Shown: piece after piece, positions 53,225-61,161 of the stretch
Numbering within the stretch: position 1 is the first letter of the stretch
Layout: the number at the start of each line of letters is the position of its first letter
From: RGIG1995 sp045652425
GTDB taxonomy: Bacteria > Bacillota > Clostridia > Oscillospirales > CAG-272
Assembly: GCA_045652425.1 (NCBI GenBank)
Contig: JAZRUG010000011.1
Coordinates: forward strand, 89,030 to 153,029
Direction of reading: 5' to 3'
Length of the DNA stretch: 64,000 bases
Position numbers and translations under genes: made by a program
The notes under the pieces: generated by a model
The model's database searches: none
Told to the model about the DNA's origin: nothing
The model's input: only the letters and a program-made list of their open reading frames with translations

Positions 53225-55852
53225 TCAGTTAAGCTTTTCGAGAGCCTTTTCAATACCCTGAAGAACTTCGTTGTAACTTGCAAGTTTAGCCTTTTCGCCG
53301 TCAATAACAGCTTGAGGAGCCTTGGCTACAAAGCCTTCATTTGAAAGTTTCTTTTCGATTCTTTCGATTTCGGATATTGTCTTCGCTTTTTCTTTGTTAA
53401 GACGTTCCTTTTCCTTTTCAAAGTCAACGAGGTCTCCGAGAGGAATGTATATCTTTGCAGAGTCGGTTATAATCTGTACTGCATTTTCGTCTTCGCAAGA
53501 ATCAACGTAGGTTATTGAAGATGCGGATGCAAGTTTAACAAAGAATGGTTCTGTCTTGGTGTTATATGTGTCAGCATAGCTTGACTCAATGAACAGAGCT
53601 GCCTTCTTTGAGGGAGGAACGTTCATTTCGCTTCTGCGGTTTCTTATCGCTCTGATTGCTGTGATAAGTCTGTCCATTATAACTTCTTCTTTTTCAAAGT
53701 TGAAAGCTTCGTTGTAAACGGGATAATCGCTTACCATAATGCTTTCGCCTTCGTGGGGAAGAGTCTGCCAGATTTCCTCTGTAATAAAAGGCATAAAGGG
53801 GTGGAGAAGCTTCAATGTGTTGGAGAGAACGTATGTGATAACGTTCTGCGCTACAAGGTTTGATTTGCTGCCCTTGTCGTTGAATCTGGGTTTAAGCAAT
53901 TCAATGTACCAGTCACAGAATATATCCCAAATAAAGTCATAAAGTTTTGCCAACGCGATACCAAGCTCAAAGTTGTCGAGGTTAGCGCAAACTTCTTTAA
54001 CAGTCTTGTTATAAAGTGAAAGTATCCACTTATCTTCAATTTCGAGGTCTTCGGCCGCTGGAAGCTTAACTTCTTCAATGTCAAGATTCATAAGAACGAA
54101 ACGTGAAGCATTCCAGATCTTGTTGTTAAAGTTTCTTGCAGCTTCAATCTTTTCGTCGGAGAATCTCATATCGTTACCGGGGGAGTTACCTGTAGCCAAA
54201 GCGTAACGGAGTGCGTCAGCACCGAACTTTTCAATAATTTCAAGGGGGTCAATACCGTTGCCGAGAGATTTTGACATCTTTCTGCCCTGTGCGTCTCTTA
54301 CAAGTCCGTGAATAAATACGGTGGAGAAGGGTTTTTCATTCATATGCTCAAGGCCGGAGAATATCATTCTTGATACCCAGAATGTTATGATGTCGTATCC
54401 GGTAACGAGAACATTCGTAGGATAGAATCTCTGGAGGTCTTCCGTGTTTTCGGGCCAACCCATAACAGAGAAGGGCCAAAGGGCAGAGGAGAACCAGGTG
54501 TCAAGTACATCTTCGTCCTGATGTACGGGAGCGCCGCACTTGGGACAAACTGTTATATCTTCTTTAGATACTGTCATTTCGCCGCAAGCATCGCAGTAGA
54601 ATGCGGGTATTCTGTGTCCCCACCAAAGCTGACGGGAAATACACCAGTCAAGAATATTGTTCATCCAGTTGTAATAGTTCTTGGAGAATCTGTCGGGAAT
54701 GAATTTAATAGAACCGTTGTCAACTGCTTCGATTGCGGGTTCTGCCAAGGGCTTCATTTTTACAAACCACTGGTCAGAAGTAAGGGGTTCAACAGTTGTG
54801 CCGCAACGATAACATACGCCTACGTTATGGTCGTGAGGTATAGTCTTAACGAGGTAACCCTCTGCTTCGAGGTCTGCAACAAGTGCCTTACGGCATTCGT
54901 ATCTGTCCATACCCTCGTATTTACCTGCGTTTGCATTCATGGTAGCGTCGTCGTTCATAACCTTTATCTGTTCAAGGTTGTGTCTCTGACCTACCAAGAA
55001 GTCGTTGGGGTCGTGCGCGGGGGTAATCTTAACGCAACCTGTACCGAAGCCTATTTCAACGTAATCGTCTGCTATAACAGGCAACTCTCTTCCAACAATG
55101 GGAAGTATAAGAGTTTTACCGATAAGATGCTTTGTGTTTTCGTCGTTGGGGTTTACTGCTACGGCTGTATCACCGAACATTGTTTCGGGACGTGTTGTTG
55201 CTATTTCAACGTAACCGTCTTCGCCCTTGATGGGATATTTGATGTGCCAGAAGCTTCCGGGCTGGTCCTTGTATTCAACCTCGGCATCGGAAAGGGCAGT
55301 GAGACAGTGAGGACACCAGTTGATTATTCTGTGGCCTCTGTATATGAGTCCCTTGTCATAAAGGTTTACGAATACTTCTCTTACTGCTTTTGAGCAACCC
55401 TCGTCCATTGTAAAGCGCTCGCGGCTCCAGTCGCATGATGCGCCGAGTTTCTTGAGCTGGCTGATAATTCTGTTACCGTACTGATGCTTCCAGTCCCATA
55501 CTCTTTTGAGGAACTCTTCGCGGCCGAGGTCGTATCTTGTGAGACCTTCGTTTACACGCAAGTTTTCTTCAACCTTGATTTGTGTAGCTATACCTGCGTG
55601 GTCAGTTCCGGGTACCCAAAGGGTAGAGAAGCCCTGCATTCTCTTGTAACGAACGAGGATATCCTGCAAAGTTTCATCAAGGGCATGTCCCATGTGAAGT
55701 TGTCCTGTAACGTTTGGAGGGGGAATAACTATCGAGAAAGGTGTTTTTGATTTGTCTTCGTCGGGCTTGAAAAATCCGGATTCGTCCCAATATTTATAAA
55801 GACGGTCTTCTATTTCCGACGGGTCATAGGTTTTTGCAATTTCTTTTTTCAT
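53225..55852 (-). CDS. valS: Valyl-tRNA synthetase
   Basis: An 875-residue class I synthetase. HIGH-like HMGHALDETL and KMSKSLGNGIDP signatures, an editing (CP1) domain between, CYRCGTTVEP and CPKCGAP zinc-like pairs, anticodon-binding region and a C-terminal coiled coil. It charges tRNA-Val and edits threonine. ATG at 55850-55852 has GGAGG 6 bases upstream; the 917-codon frame runs into the T-box terminator region. Regulated by the T-box leader upstream. Confidence 0.97.
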   Translation of the reverse strand: MKKEIAKTYDPSEIEDRLYKYWDESGFFKPDEDKSKTPFSIVIPPPNVTGQLHMGHALDETLQDILVRYKRMQGFSTLWVPGTDHAGIATQIKVEENLRVNEGLTRYDLGREEFLKRVWDWKHQYGNRIISQLKKLGASCDWSRERFTMDEGCSKAVREVFVNLYDKGLIYRGHRIINWCPHCLTALSDAEVEYKDQPGSFWHIKYPIKGEDGYVEIATTRPETMFGDTAVAVNPNDENTKHLIGKTLILPIVGRELPVIADDYVEIGFGTGCVKITPAHDPNDFLVGQRHNLEQIKVMNDDATMNANAGKYEGMDRYECRKALVADLEAEGYLVKTIPHDHNVGVCYRCGTTVEPLTSDQWFVKMKPLAEPAIEAVDNGSIKFIPDRFSKNYYNWMNNILDWCISRQLWWGHRIPAFYCDACGEMTVSKEDITVCPKCGAPVHQDEDVLDTWFSSALWPFSVMGWPENTEDLQRFYPTNVLVTGYDIITFWVSRMIFSGLEHMNEKPFSTVFIHGLVRDAQGRKMSKSLGNGIDPLEIIEKFGADALRYALATGNSPGNDMRFSDEKIEAARNFNNKIWNASRFVLMNLDIEEVKLPAAEDLEIEDKWILSLYNKTVKEVCANLDNFELGIALAKLYDFIWDIFCDWYIELLKPRFNDKGSKSNLVAQNVITYVLSNTLKLLHPFMPFITEEIWQTLPHEGESIMVSDYPVYNEAFNFEKEEVIMDRLITAIRAIRNRRSEMNVPPSKKAALFIESSYADTYNTKTEPFFVKLASASSITYVDSCEDENAVQIITDSAKIYIPLGDLVDFEKEKERLNKEKAKTISEIERIEKKLSNEGFVAKAPQAVIDGEKAKLASYNEVLQGIEKALEKLN

Positions 55853-55894
55853 GAATTGCCTCCATATATTTGAATTAATTATTGAATACTTGAA

Positions 55895-56171
55895 ATAAAA
55901 AAATCCCGTGTAAAAACACAGGACGTAAAATAAAACGCGGTACCACCTGAATTTGCACATAATAAAATATGCGCACACTCTTTATGCTTGTAACGGTGCA
56001 TAACTCCGTCGGCTGCTACTTGTTTTTTTATAAAAACGTTCGTTCCGAGCTCTGCGGTGACACAAGATAACCCTAATTACGTTTCTTTCAGCCAATGAAA
56101 ACGCTCTCTGTGAATTGGAAAATATCTCTTAATCCGCATCAATGCTTTATACTGTATATGATATCCACACT
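55895..56171 (-). promoter_or_regulatory. T-box riboswitch leader of valS
   Basis: About 275 nt leader on the minus strand. The T-box bulge GGTGGTACCGCG lies at about 55935-55948. The specifier codon GTC (valine) is at 56059-56061, directly before CCGC, which pairs with GCGG at the 5' base of stem I. Distal stem I shows CAGAGAG. Uncharged tRNA-Val should stabilise the antiterminator and allow valS expression. Confidence 0.9.
55897..55923 (-). terminator. T-box controlled terminator
   Basis: TCCTGTG/CACGGGA hairpin followed by TTTTTTT on the minus strand, at the end of the valS leader. Confidence 0.8.
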
Positions 56172-56177
56172 CTTTGA

Positions 56178-56206
56178 ATTATAACACTCAAAATTTGTTT
56201 TGTCAA
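56178..56206 (-). promoter_or_regulatory. Promoter of the valS T-box transcript
   Basis: Consensus TTGACA (56201-56206), 17-base spacer, TATAAT (56178-56183), minus strand. Confidence 0.85.
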
Positions 56207-56353
56207 TGCGTTTTCTATATAATTAAGGAAAATTATAAAAAATAAAATGTGCAAAGCATGTTTGAAATTTGTGTAAAAAAATGAGAAAAAATGAGAAAAA
56301 ACGAGCAAGTGAATATCTAAATTAAATTTTTTTAAAAAAGTTTCGAAAAACTA

Positions 56354-56382
56354 TTGACAGAGTAATATCAGTGTGCTATAAT
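56354..56382 (+). promoter_or_regulatory. Promoter of rplM-rpsI
   Basis: Consensus TTGACA (56354-56359), 17-base spacer, TATAAT (56377-56382). It leaves a leader of about 60 bases before rplM that could hold a ribosomal-protein regulatory element, although I see no defined structure. Confidence 0.85.
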
Positions 56383-56448
56383 TGCAAAGTCGAAAATGAC
56401 AAATTGTGTAAAAAAATAAATATTATAATACATTTGGAGGAAATCTCA

Positions 56449-56883
56449 ATGTCCACTTTTATGGCAAAAAAAGAAACAGTTGAGCGTAAATGGTATATCA
56501 TTGACGCAGCTGGTAAGCCCTTGGGCAAGACAGCAGTTACTGCTGCTAACATTTTAAGAGGTAAGCACAGACCTGAATTCACACCTCACGTTGATTGCGG
56601 CGAATACGTAATCGTTATCAATGCAGACAAAGCAGTTCTCACCGGTAAGAAGCTCGATCAGAAGTTCTATCGTCGTCATTCCGGTTATATCGGCGGTTTG
56701 AAGGAAGTTAGCTATCGTCATTTGATGGCTACAAAGCCTGAATTGGCTATGACTCTCGCAGTTAAGGGTATGCTTCCTCACAACTCTATTGGCGATAAGT
56801 CCATCACACGTCTTAAGGTATTTGCAGGCGACAAGCACAATCATGAAGCTCAGAAGCCCGTTGAATACAAAGTAGGCGAATAA
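56449..56883 (+). CDS. rplM: 50S ribosomal protein L13
   Basis: A 144-residue L13 (uL13). ERKWYIIDAAGKPLGKTAV and the GMLPHNSIGDKSITRLKVFAGDKHNHEAQKP end are standard. ATG at 56449 has GGAGG 9 bases upstream; the longer frame starts in the promoter -10. Pairs with rpsI 15 bases later. Codon use is strongly biased, as expected for a ribosomal protein. Confidence 0.97.
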   Translation: MSTFMAKKETVERKWYIIDAAGKPLGKTAVTAANILRGKHRPEFTPHVDCGEYVIVINADKAVLTGKKLDQKFYRRHSGYIGGLKEVSYRHLMATKPELAMTLAVKGMLPHNSIGDKSITRLKVFAGDKHNHEAQKPVEYKVGE

Positions 56884-56904
56884 TAGGAAAGGAAGTAAAT
56901 GACG

Positions 56905-57306
56905 ATGTATACAAGTGCTAAACCCTATTTCTACGGCACAGGTAGAAGAAAGAGCTCTGTTGCAAGAGTAAGAATTGTACCCGGCACAGGCGCTATTACA
57001 ATAAACGGTCGTTCAATCGACGAATATTTCGGTCTTGAAACACTCAAGCTTATCGTTAACCAGCCTTTCGCTGTTACCGATACAGTAGGCAAGTTTGACA
57101 TTATTGCAAACGTTCGCGGCGGCGGTTTCTCCGGACAGGCAGGCGCTATCCGTCACGGCCTTTCCAGAGCACTTCTTCAGGCTGACGAAGCTAATAAGGC
57201 AGCTCTTAAGAAGGCAGGCTTCCTCACTCGTGATTCACGTATGAAGGAAAGAAAGAAATACGGTCTCAAAGCTGCACGTCGTGCGAGCCAGTTCTCCAAG
57301 AGATAA
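56905..57306 (+). CDS. rpsI: 30S ribosomal protein S9
   Basis: A 133-residue S9 (uS9): YFYGTGRRKSSVARVRI at the start and the basic C-terminal tail ending RRASQFSKR, which contacts P-site tRNA. Two in-frame ATGs, 56899 and 56905; the second has the better 9-base spacing from AGGAAG. The standard rplM-rpsI operon ends with the terminator at 57332. A mobile element begins just past it. Confidence 0.97.
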   Translation: MYTSAKPYFYGTGRRKSSVARVRIVPGTGAITINGRSIDEYFGLETLKLIVNQPFAVTDTVGKFDIIANVRGGGFSGQAGAIRHGLSRALLQADEANKAALKKAGFLTRDSRMKERKKYGLKAARRASQFSKR

Positions 57307-57331
57307 AGACAATTCAATATCTCAAGCATTC

Positions 57332-57371
57332 AAAAAACCTTGGAAACCTCGATGTTTTCAAGGTTTTTTCT
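57332..57371 (+). terminator. Terminator of rplM-rpsI
   Basis: AAAAAACCTTG...GAAAC / GTTTTC...AAGGTTTTTT hairpin with T-run directly after rpsI. Confidence 0.8.
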
Positions 57372-57423
57372 TATTTTTTGGTACAAATTAAAAACCGATA
57401 AAAAGGGGTAAAATTCAGTTAAA

Positions 57424-57452
57424 GTTACACGTATGTTACACAAATGTTACAC
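57424..57452. repeat. Three GTTACAC direct repeats at 11-bp spacing
   Basis: GTTACAC occurs at 57424-57430, 57435-57441 and 57446-57452. The 11-bp period places all copies on nearly the same helical face, as expected for arm-type sites bound by an integrase or excisionase next to an attachment core. Confidence 0.6.
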
Positions 57453-57484
57453 AATATAATGGAGAGGGGGAAGAGGGTGAACCA

Positions 57485-58570
57485 TCATAATTGGTTCAAT
57501 TCTTCCTTTAACTTCTCCATGTCAATGTGTGTATATACTTGTTCACCGATTCCTTGCCCGGCATGACCTTGAATCTTTCTGCGGAACGTTTCATCAAGTT
57601 TCTTTTCTCTCCACATAGAAGCGAATGTGTGCCTTGCATCGTGTGGTTGATGCTCTTGGGTTTCTCCATTCTCGGTTTTATATTCCAAAATCCCGATTTC
57701 TCGAAGAACAGCATTCCAATAACTATTTTTAAATTGGCGGTGTCCGGTTTGAAGGTTGAATCTGTCGCCGTTATGCTTGGTGATGAGGTATTCGCCTTCT
57801 TTGTTCATCCAATTCTCATAAAAGGGAATCATTTTGTGGTGAATGGGTACTCTTCTTTTTGCGTTCTCGTTCTTTCCTTCGGTGATATTGAAATATTCAT
57901 CTTTCATGTTGACGTCTTGCTTTTTAACAGCGAGGAATTCGCCTGGTCTTGCTCCGCAGTAAATCATCATCAACACCATTTGCACATAATCGTTGTTTGG
58001 AGACCATGTCCACAATGCTTCAATCTCTGCCTTTGAAAATTTATAGTGCAAGGAGCTTGGTTTGCTCTTTTCGCCTAAATCAAGATATTCGGTTTTGTCC
58101 AAATCCTTGCTGATGATGTCTTGCATTACGGCATATTCATACATTTGCGACAAGAATATTTTGAGTTTTTTCAAAGTGGGGTAATTCTTTCCGCAAGTGT
58201 CAACAATGTGCTGAAGGTGTGCAAGTTTGATTTCCTTTAAGGGTTTGTTGTAGATGGATTCGCACACCTTATATGATGCCTTGTAACCGCTTATATTACT
58301 TGCGGATATTTTATCGAATTTAATTGCTGACCACCGTTCATATAATTCTGCAAAGGTGATATCTGCCTGAAAGTCGAGAGGGTTTCTGTGATAGTCAACG
58401 AGTGCGGTCAGGGCTTCGTTGTATTTTTCATAATATCCTATGTTTTTATATAGCCTTTTTCCATCGTCGGTATAGCCTTCAAATACCCTTGCACGATATG
58501 GTTTTCTTCTGTTTCCACTTAATTTATTAATGTTTCCGAATCCGTTTGGTAGTCGCATCGGCTTTGCCAA
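57485..58570 (-). CDS. int: Tyrosine recombinase (phage-type integrase)
   Basis: A 361-residue integrase. N-terminal AP2-like arm-binding part (RKPYRARVFEGYTDDGKRLYKNIGYYEKYNEAL), SAM-like core-binding domain, then the catalytic domain with GARPGEF (first Arg), HDARHTFASM (His-x-x-Arg), GHAGQGIGEQVYTH (His, then nucleophile Tyr). All catalytic residues are present. Start TTG at 58568-58570, 9 bases after GGAG; the ATG above it overlaps the ribosome site. It points toward rpsI and the presumed left attachment site. Confidence 0.93.
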   Translation of the reverse strand: MAKPMRLPNGFGNINKLSGNRRKPYRARVFEGYTDDGKRLYKNIGYYEKYNEALTALVDYHRNPLDFQADITFAELYERWSAIKFDKISASNISGYKASYKVCESIYNKPLKEIKLAHLQHIVDTCGKNYPTLKKLKIFLSQMYEYAVMQDIISKDLDKTEYLDLGEKSKPSSLHYKFSKAEIEALWTWSPNNDYVQMVLMMIYCGARPGEFLAVKKQDVNMKDEYFNITEGKNENAKRRVPIHHKMIPFYENWMNKEGEYLITKHNGDRFNLQTGHRQFKNSYWNAVLREIGILEYKTENGETQEHQPHDARHTFASMWREKKLDETFRRKIQGHAGQGIGEQVYTHIDMEKLKEELNQL

Positions 58571-58775
58571 TGGAAGCATCTCCTTTCATTTTTTCAAAAA
58601 TTTTCCTACTTTTTTACCATTGAATATTTTAATAAAATTCAAGGAGCAGTAGCGGCGTTTTTGTTTTTTAAGCACATATCACAATAAAAAGTGAGATATA
58701 GAACTTTTTGAAATAAACCCTTGAATAGTTCGTAAAATGATATATGGCTCTCCAGCTATTCTTTTCTTTCGGCAC

Positions 58776-59414
58776 CTACACAACATCGCTCTGGAAAGCT
58801 ACGGCTTTTCCGAGGATTCGGACTTGTTCCAATTCTGTACCTACGTATACAAGAGGTTCGTATTTTGGGTTTTCTGGTGTAAGAATAAGTTTTTCTGATT
58901 CAGGATAATAGTATACCCTTTTTAATGTTGCTTCATCGCCGACAATAACAGCTGCTATTTCACCATTGTTTACGACGGATTGTTTTCTTATAAAAACGAT
59001 GTCTCCATCAAGTATTCTTGCGTTAATCATGCTATCGCCCTTTGCTCTTAAGCAAAAGTCAGCCTTAATGTCTGTGCCTACTTCGGTGTATGATTCACGG
59101 TCCTCATTTGCATATATTGGCTCTCCGCATGCAATCTCACCGAGAAGTGGGATTTTTTTTCGAGAAATGGGGGTAACTCCATATTTTGTGAGATCAACGG
59201 CGCTATCTTCAGGTACTTCCCAATCCATAAGGTGTGCTGGAGAAACACTAAACAAAGAAGCCAATTTTTTAATTTTATCTATGGGAATGTTCGTTACAAT
59301 CTCATTCTCATATTTATATATAGCTTGTTTAGTAGAACCTATTTGATTAGCAACATACTCTTGTGAAAATTTGTGTTGCTTACGAAGTTGCTTTATTCTT
59401 TTTCCAATACTCAA
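58776..59414 (-). CDS. Phage repressor, XRE helix-turn-helix plus S24 peptidase domain
   Basis: A 212-residue CI/LexA-like repressor. HTH (residues about 3-60, FSQEYVANQIGSTKQAIYKYEN), a cleavage-type loop ACGEP near residue 105, and a LexA-fold self-cleaving domain with catalytic Ser in GDSMINARI and Lys in TLKRVYYY. TTG at 59412-59414 is used because the promoter start site near 59429 excludes the longer frame and AAGGAG lies 8 bases upstream. It presumably keeps the element silent and is inactivated by RecA during DNA damage. Confidence 0.9.
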   Translation of the reverse strand: MSIGKRIKQLRKQHKFSQEYVANQIGSTKQAIYKYENEIVTNIPIDKIKKLASLFSVSPAHLMDWEVPEDSAVDLTKYGVTPISRKKIPLLGEIACGEPIYANEDRESYTEVGTDIKADFCLRAKGDSMINARILDGDIVFIRKQSVVNNGEIAAVIVGDEATLKRVYYYPESEKLILTPENPKYEPLVYVGTELEQVRILGKAVAFQSDVV

Positions 59415-59435
59415 CTCATTCACTCCTTTTTTACC

Positions 59436-59464
59436 ATCATACACTATAACTTGAAAGTTGTCAA
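59436..59464 (-). promoter_or_regulatory. Repressor promoter
   Basis: TTGACA (59459-59464), 17-base spacer, TATGAT (59436-59441) on the minus strand. Palindrome AACTTGAAAGTT (59448-59459) lies in the spacer. Confidence 0.75.
59448..59459. promoter_or_regulatory. Operator-like palindrome 1
   Basis: AACTTGAAAGTT, a perfect palindrome within the repressor promoter spacer. Confidence 0.55.
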
Positions 59465-59490
59465 GATTTTCAGGAAAACTTTCAAAAATG

Positions 59491-59501
59491 ACTTGACAAG
59501 T
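59491..59501. promoter_or_regulatory. Operator-like palindrome 2
   Basis: ACTTGACAAGT overlaps the -35 box of the rightward promoter and has the same pattern as the site at 59766-59776. Confidence 0.6.
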
Positions 59502-59521
59502 TACAATTCGTGTGTTATTAT
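59493..59521 (+). promoter_or_regulatory. Rightward early promoter
   Basis: TTGACA (59493-59498), 17-base spacer, TATTAT (59516-59521). Divergent from the repressor promoter, and overlapped by operator 2. Confidence 0.75.
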
Positions 59522-59564
59522 TAAGTAAACCAAAAAGTTACATACAGGGAAAGGGGGCGAAGTG

Positions 59565-59771
59565 ATGCTTGACAGAAATGCGCTTAAAGCCGAAATTGTT
59601 CGCAATGGTTTGACACAGAAAGAAGTAGCTAAAAAACTCGGTATAAGCGAAAAAACTTTTATAATGCGTATGAAAAAGGGGATTTTTGGCACAGACGAAG
59701 TTGAATTATTGATTAAACTTCTTAAAATTAATAACCCGATGTCAATTTTTTTTGCAGAAGAAGTAACCTGA
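59565..59771 (+). CDS. Small XRE-like HTH protein (Cro-like)
   Basis: A 68-residue DNA-binding protein: helix-turn-helix NGLTQKEVAKKLGISEKTFIMRMKKG. Size and position, first gene rightward of the divergent operators, fit a Cro-like antagonist of the repressor. ATG at 59565 follows AGGGGG by 8 bases. Its stop codon lies inside palindrome GTAACCTGACAGGTTAC (59763-59779), so a third operator-like site overlaps the gene end. Confidence 0.8.
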   Translation: MLDRNALKAEIVRNGLTQKEVAKKLGISEKTFIMRMKKGIFGTDEVELLIKLLKINNPMSIFFAEEVT

Positions 59772-59779
59772 CAGGTTAC
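59763..59779. promoter_or_regulatory. Operator-like palindrome 3
   Basis: GTAACCTGACAGGTTAC, a perfect 17-bp palindrome spanning the stop of the Cro-like gene; the inner ACCTGACAGGT matches the ACYTGACARGT pattern of operator 2. Confidence 0.6.
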
Positions 59780-59800
59780 AAAAAGAAAGGAAGTGTCAAA

Positions 59801-60022
59801 ATGGAAAATTTTAATTTATCAATGACAGTACAGGAAGCGGCAAAGCTAATGGGAAAATCGCAAAATTTCATCAGGATAGGTCTGCAGAGAAACATTCTTC
59901 CTTTTGGTTTTGCCGTAAAGACCGGAAAGGATAGATACAGTTATTTTATCAGCAGAGAAAAATTCATCGAAACAACAGGGATTAAATGCGAAGGGGGGGA
60001 GAAAGGTTGCTGTAACTGTTAA
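59801..60022 (+). CDS. Excisionase-like HTH protein
   Basis: A 73-residue protein: MerR/excisionase-type HTH (SMTVQEAAKLMGKSQNFIRIGLQRNILPFGFAV) followed by a short beta wing. It may bind near the attachment site to direct excision, or regulate early genes. AGGAAG lies 8 bases before the ATG. The C-terminal tail is cysteine-rich (GEKGCCNC). Confidence 0.75.
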   Translation: MENFNLSMTVQEAAKLMGKSQNFIRIGLQRNILPFGFAVKTGKDRYSYFISREKFIETTGIKCEGGEKGCCNC

Positions 60023-60060
60023 CATAGTGGCACTATGAAAACCTACCGTAGACAAGCACA

Positions 60061-60112
60061 AATAAAAAACCGCCACTTGTATTGGTAATGTTAATTACCA
60101 CAATGACGGTTT
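60061..60112 (-). terminator. Terminator of the small membrane-protein cassette
   Basis: Arms AAACCGCCA (60067-60075) and TGACGGTTT (60104-60112) enclose an inner GGTAAT/ATTACC stem; on the minus strand a TTTTTTATTT run follows. Confidence 0.7.
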
Positions 60113-60147
60113 GTGAGCAGTTTAAAAATGGTGGGAAAATATTAAGT

Positions 60148-60402
60148 TTACTTTATAAAGGCCAGATAGTAGAAAATAGAACTCAAAATTATGGTTGCAA
60201 TGTGCGTAATCTTGGTTTCAATATTATTTTTAATACTGTTCCCCGTAAGCGACTTCAAAACCAAAAATAGAAAACCAATTACTATCAATGAAGTGCAATA
60301 GCCAACAGTAACTGAGGCGCCAATGTATATTATAAGGTTTGGCACATCAAGTAATTTAATGTTAATTATATATTCCAATATGTTACCAATTACTTCAAAC
60401 AT
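60148..60402 (-). CDS. Small two-helix membrane protein, own transcription unit
   Basis: An 84-residue protein on the strand opposite its neighbours, with two or three hydrophobic segments (LIIYIGASVTVGYCTSLIVIGFLFLVL; IATIILSSIFYYLAF). Not recognised. A good promoter (60448-60476) and a strong terminator (60061-60112) bracket it, which marks a self-contained cassette. A purine-rich GAAGAG sits before the ATG. Such morons often change host surface or exclude other phages; that function is inference only. Confidence 0.7.
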   Translation of the reverse strand: MFEVIGNILEYIINIKLLDVPNLIIYIGASVTVGYCTSLIVIGFLFLVLKSLTGNSIKNNIETKITHIATIILSSIFYYLAFIK

Positions 60403-60447
60403 ACTTGTATCTCTTCTATCAAAAAGTTTTTGTTTTCAACTAAGCAT

Positions 60448-60476
60448 ATAGTAACACATAAAAATTTGCTTGTCAA
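60448..60476 (-). promoter_or_regulatory. Promoter of the small membrane-protein cassette
   Basis: TTGACA (60471-60476), 17-base spacer, TACTAT (60448-60453), minus strand. Confidence 0.7.
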
Positions 60477-60503
60477 GAAGTCAAAATGAAAAAGGAGCGA
60501 AGA

Positions 60504-61160
60504 ATGAAATTGATAAGAAAATACACAACAATAATGGCGGGTTTGATTTGTGCGTTTGTAATTATTCTTACGTGTATGACGATTGCAGACTTAACCCATA
60601 CAAATAGTAGGGTAGAAGCTAAAACGCCCACAGAACCAACGAGAGAAGCTGACAAGGGCATTGAGGAAACGCCCGAAGTATCAACAGTACAGATAATCGA
60701 GATAAAGAACGAAGAAACGGAGATAGAAACGGAGTCAGTAATCGAAGAGACAGTCCCGGAAGTTAAATATTTCGATTGTCCGTTATCCGAGTTGGTGCAA
60801 GATTACATATTTGCAGAGTGCGAGAGATACGGCATAGCCCCTGCGGTTGTGGTAGCAATTATTGAAAAGGAAAGTACATACGACAGATACGCAATAGGTG
60901 ATAACGGTAGGTCTTTCGGTCTTATGCAGATACAGCCAAGATGGCATTTAAAAAGAATGATTGCTTTAGATTGTACAGATTTGTTTGAACCTATCAAAAA
61001 CATAACGGTGGGTATCAATTACCTTGCGGAATTGCAGAACAGATACGGCGATATAACAAAAGCTCTTGTAGCTTATAACGCAGGTAGCTACAACGGAACA
61101 ATTACAAACTATGCCTATGACGTATTGGCAAGGGCGAACAGATTAAAAGGGGGCTTATAA
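60504..61160 (+). CDS. Secreted SLT-type lytic transglycosylase
   Basis: A 218-residue protein: basic N-terminus and hydrophobic anchor (about residues 8-28, IMAGLICAFVIILTCMTIADL), an acidic Glu/Thr-rich linker (30-85), then a goose-type/SLT domain with AIIEKEST (catalytic Glu), GLMQIQ and LVAYNAGSY. It cleaves peptidoglycan glycan strands. Start ATG 60504 has AAGGAG 8 bases upstream. Its place among early DNA-metabolism genes, rather than with lysis genes, is unusual. Confidence 0.87.
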   Translation: MKLIRKYTTIMAGLICAFVIILTCMTIADLTHTNSRVEAKTPTEPTREADKGIEETPEVSTVQIIEIKNEETEIETESVIEETVPEVKYFDCPLSELVQDYIFAECERYGIAPAVVVAIIEKESTYDRYAIGDNGRSFGLMQIQPRWHLKRMIALDCTDLFEPIKNITVGINYLAELQNRYGDITKALVAYNAGSYNGTITNYAYDVLARANRLKGGL

Positions 61161-61161
61161 T

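Larger units (their letters stand above)
57307..57484. other. Left boundary of the mobile element (probable attL region)
   Basis: This interval between rpsI and the integrase holds the rpsI terminator and three short direct repeats, and should contain the left attachment core. The core itself cannot be named because the right end lies outside the window. Confidence 0.45.

Noticed and set aside
57424..57452. CRISPR or mini-satellite
   Set aside because: Only three 7-bp copies at helical spacing next to int; better explained as protein-binding sites.
59415..59444. Longer repressor start at ATG 59444
   Set aside because: It falls inside the -10 box of the repressor promoter, so it cannot be on the transcript; TTG 59414 is used.
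60082..60270. Plus-strand 62-codon frame
   Set aside because: Spans the terminator and the 3' half of the membrane-protein gene on the other strand, and lacks a ribosome site.
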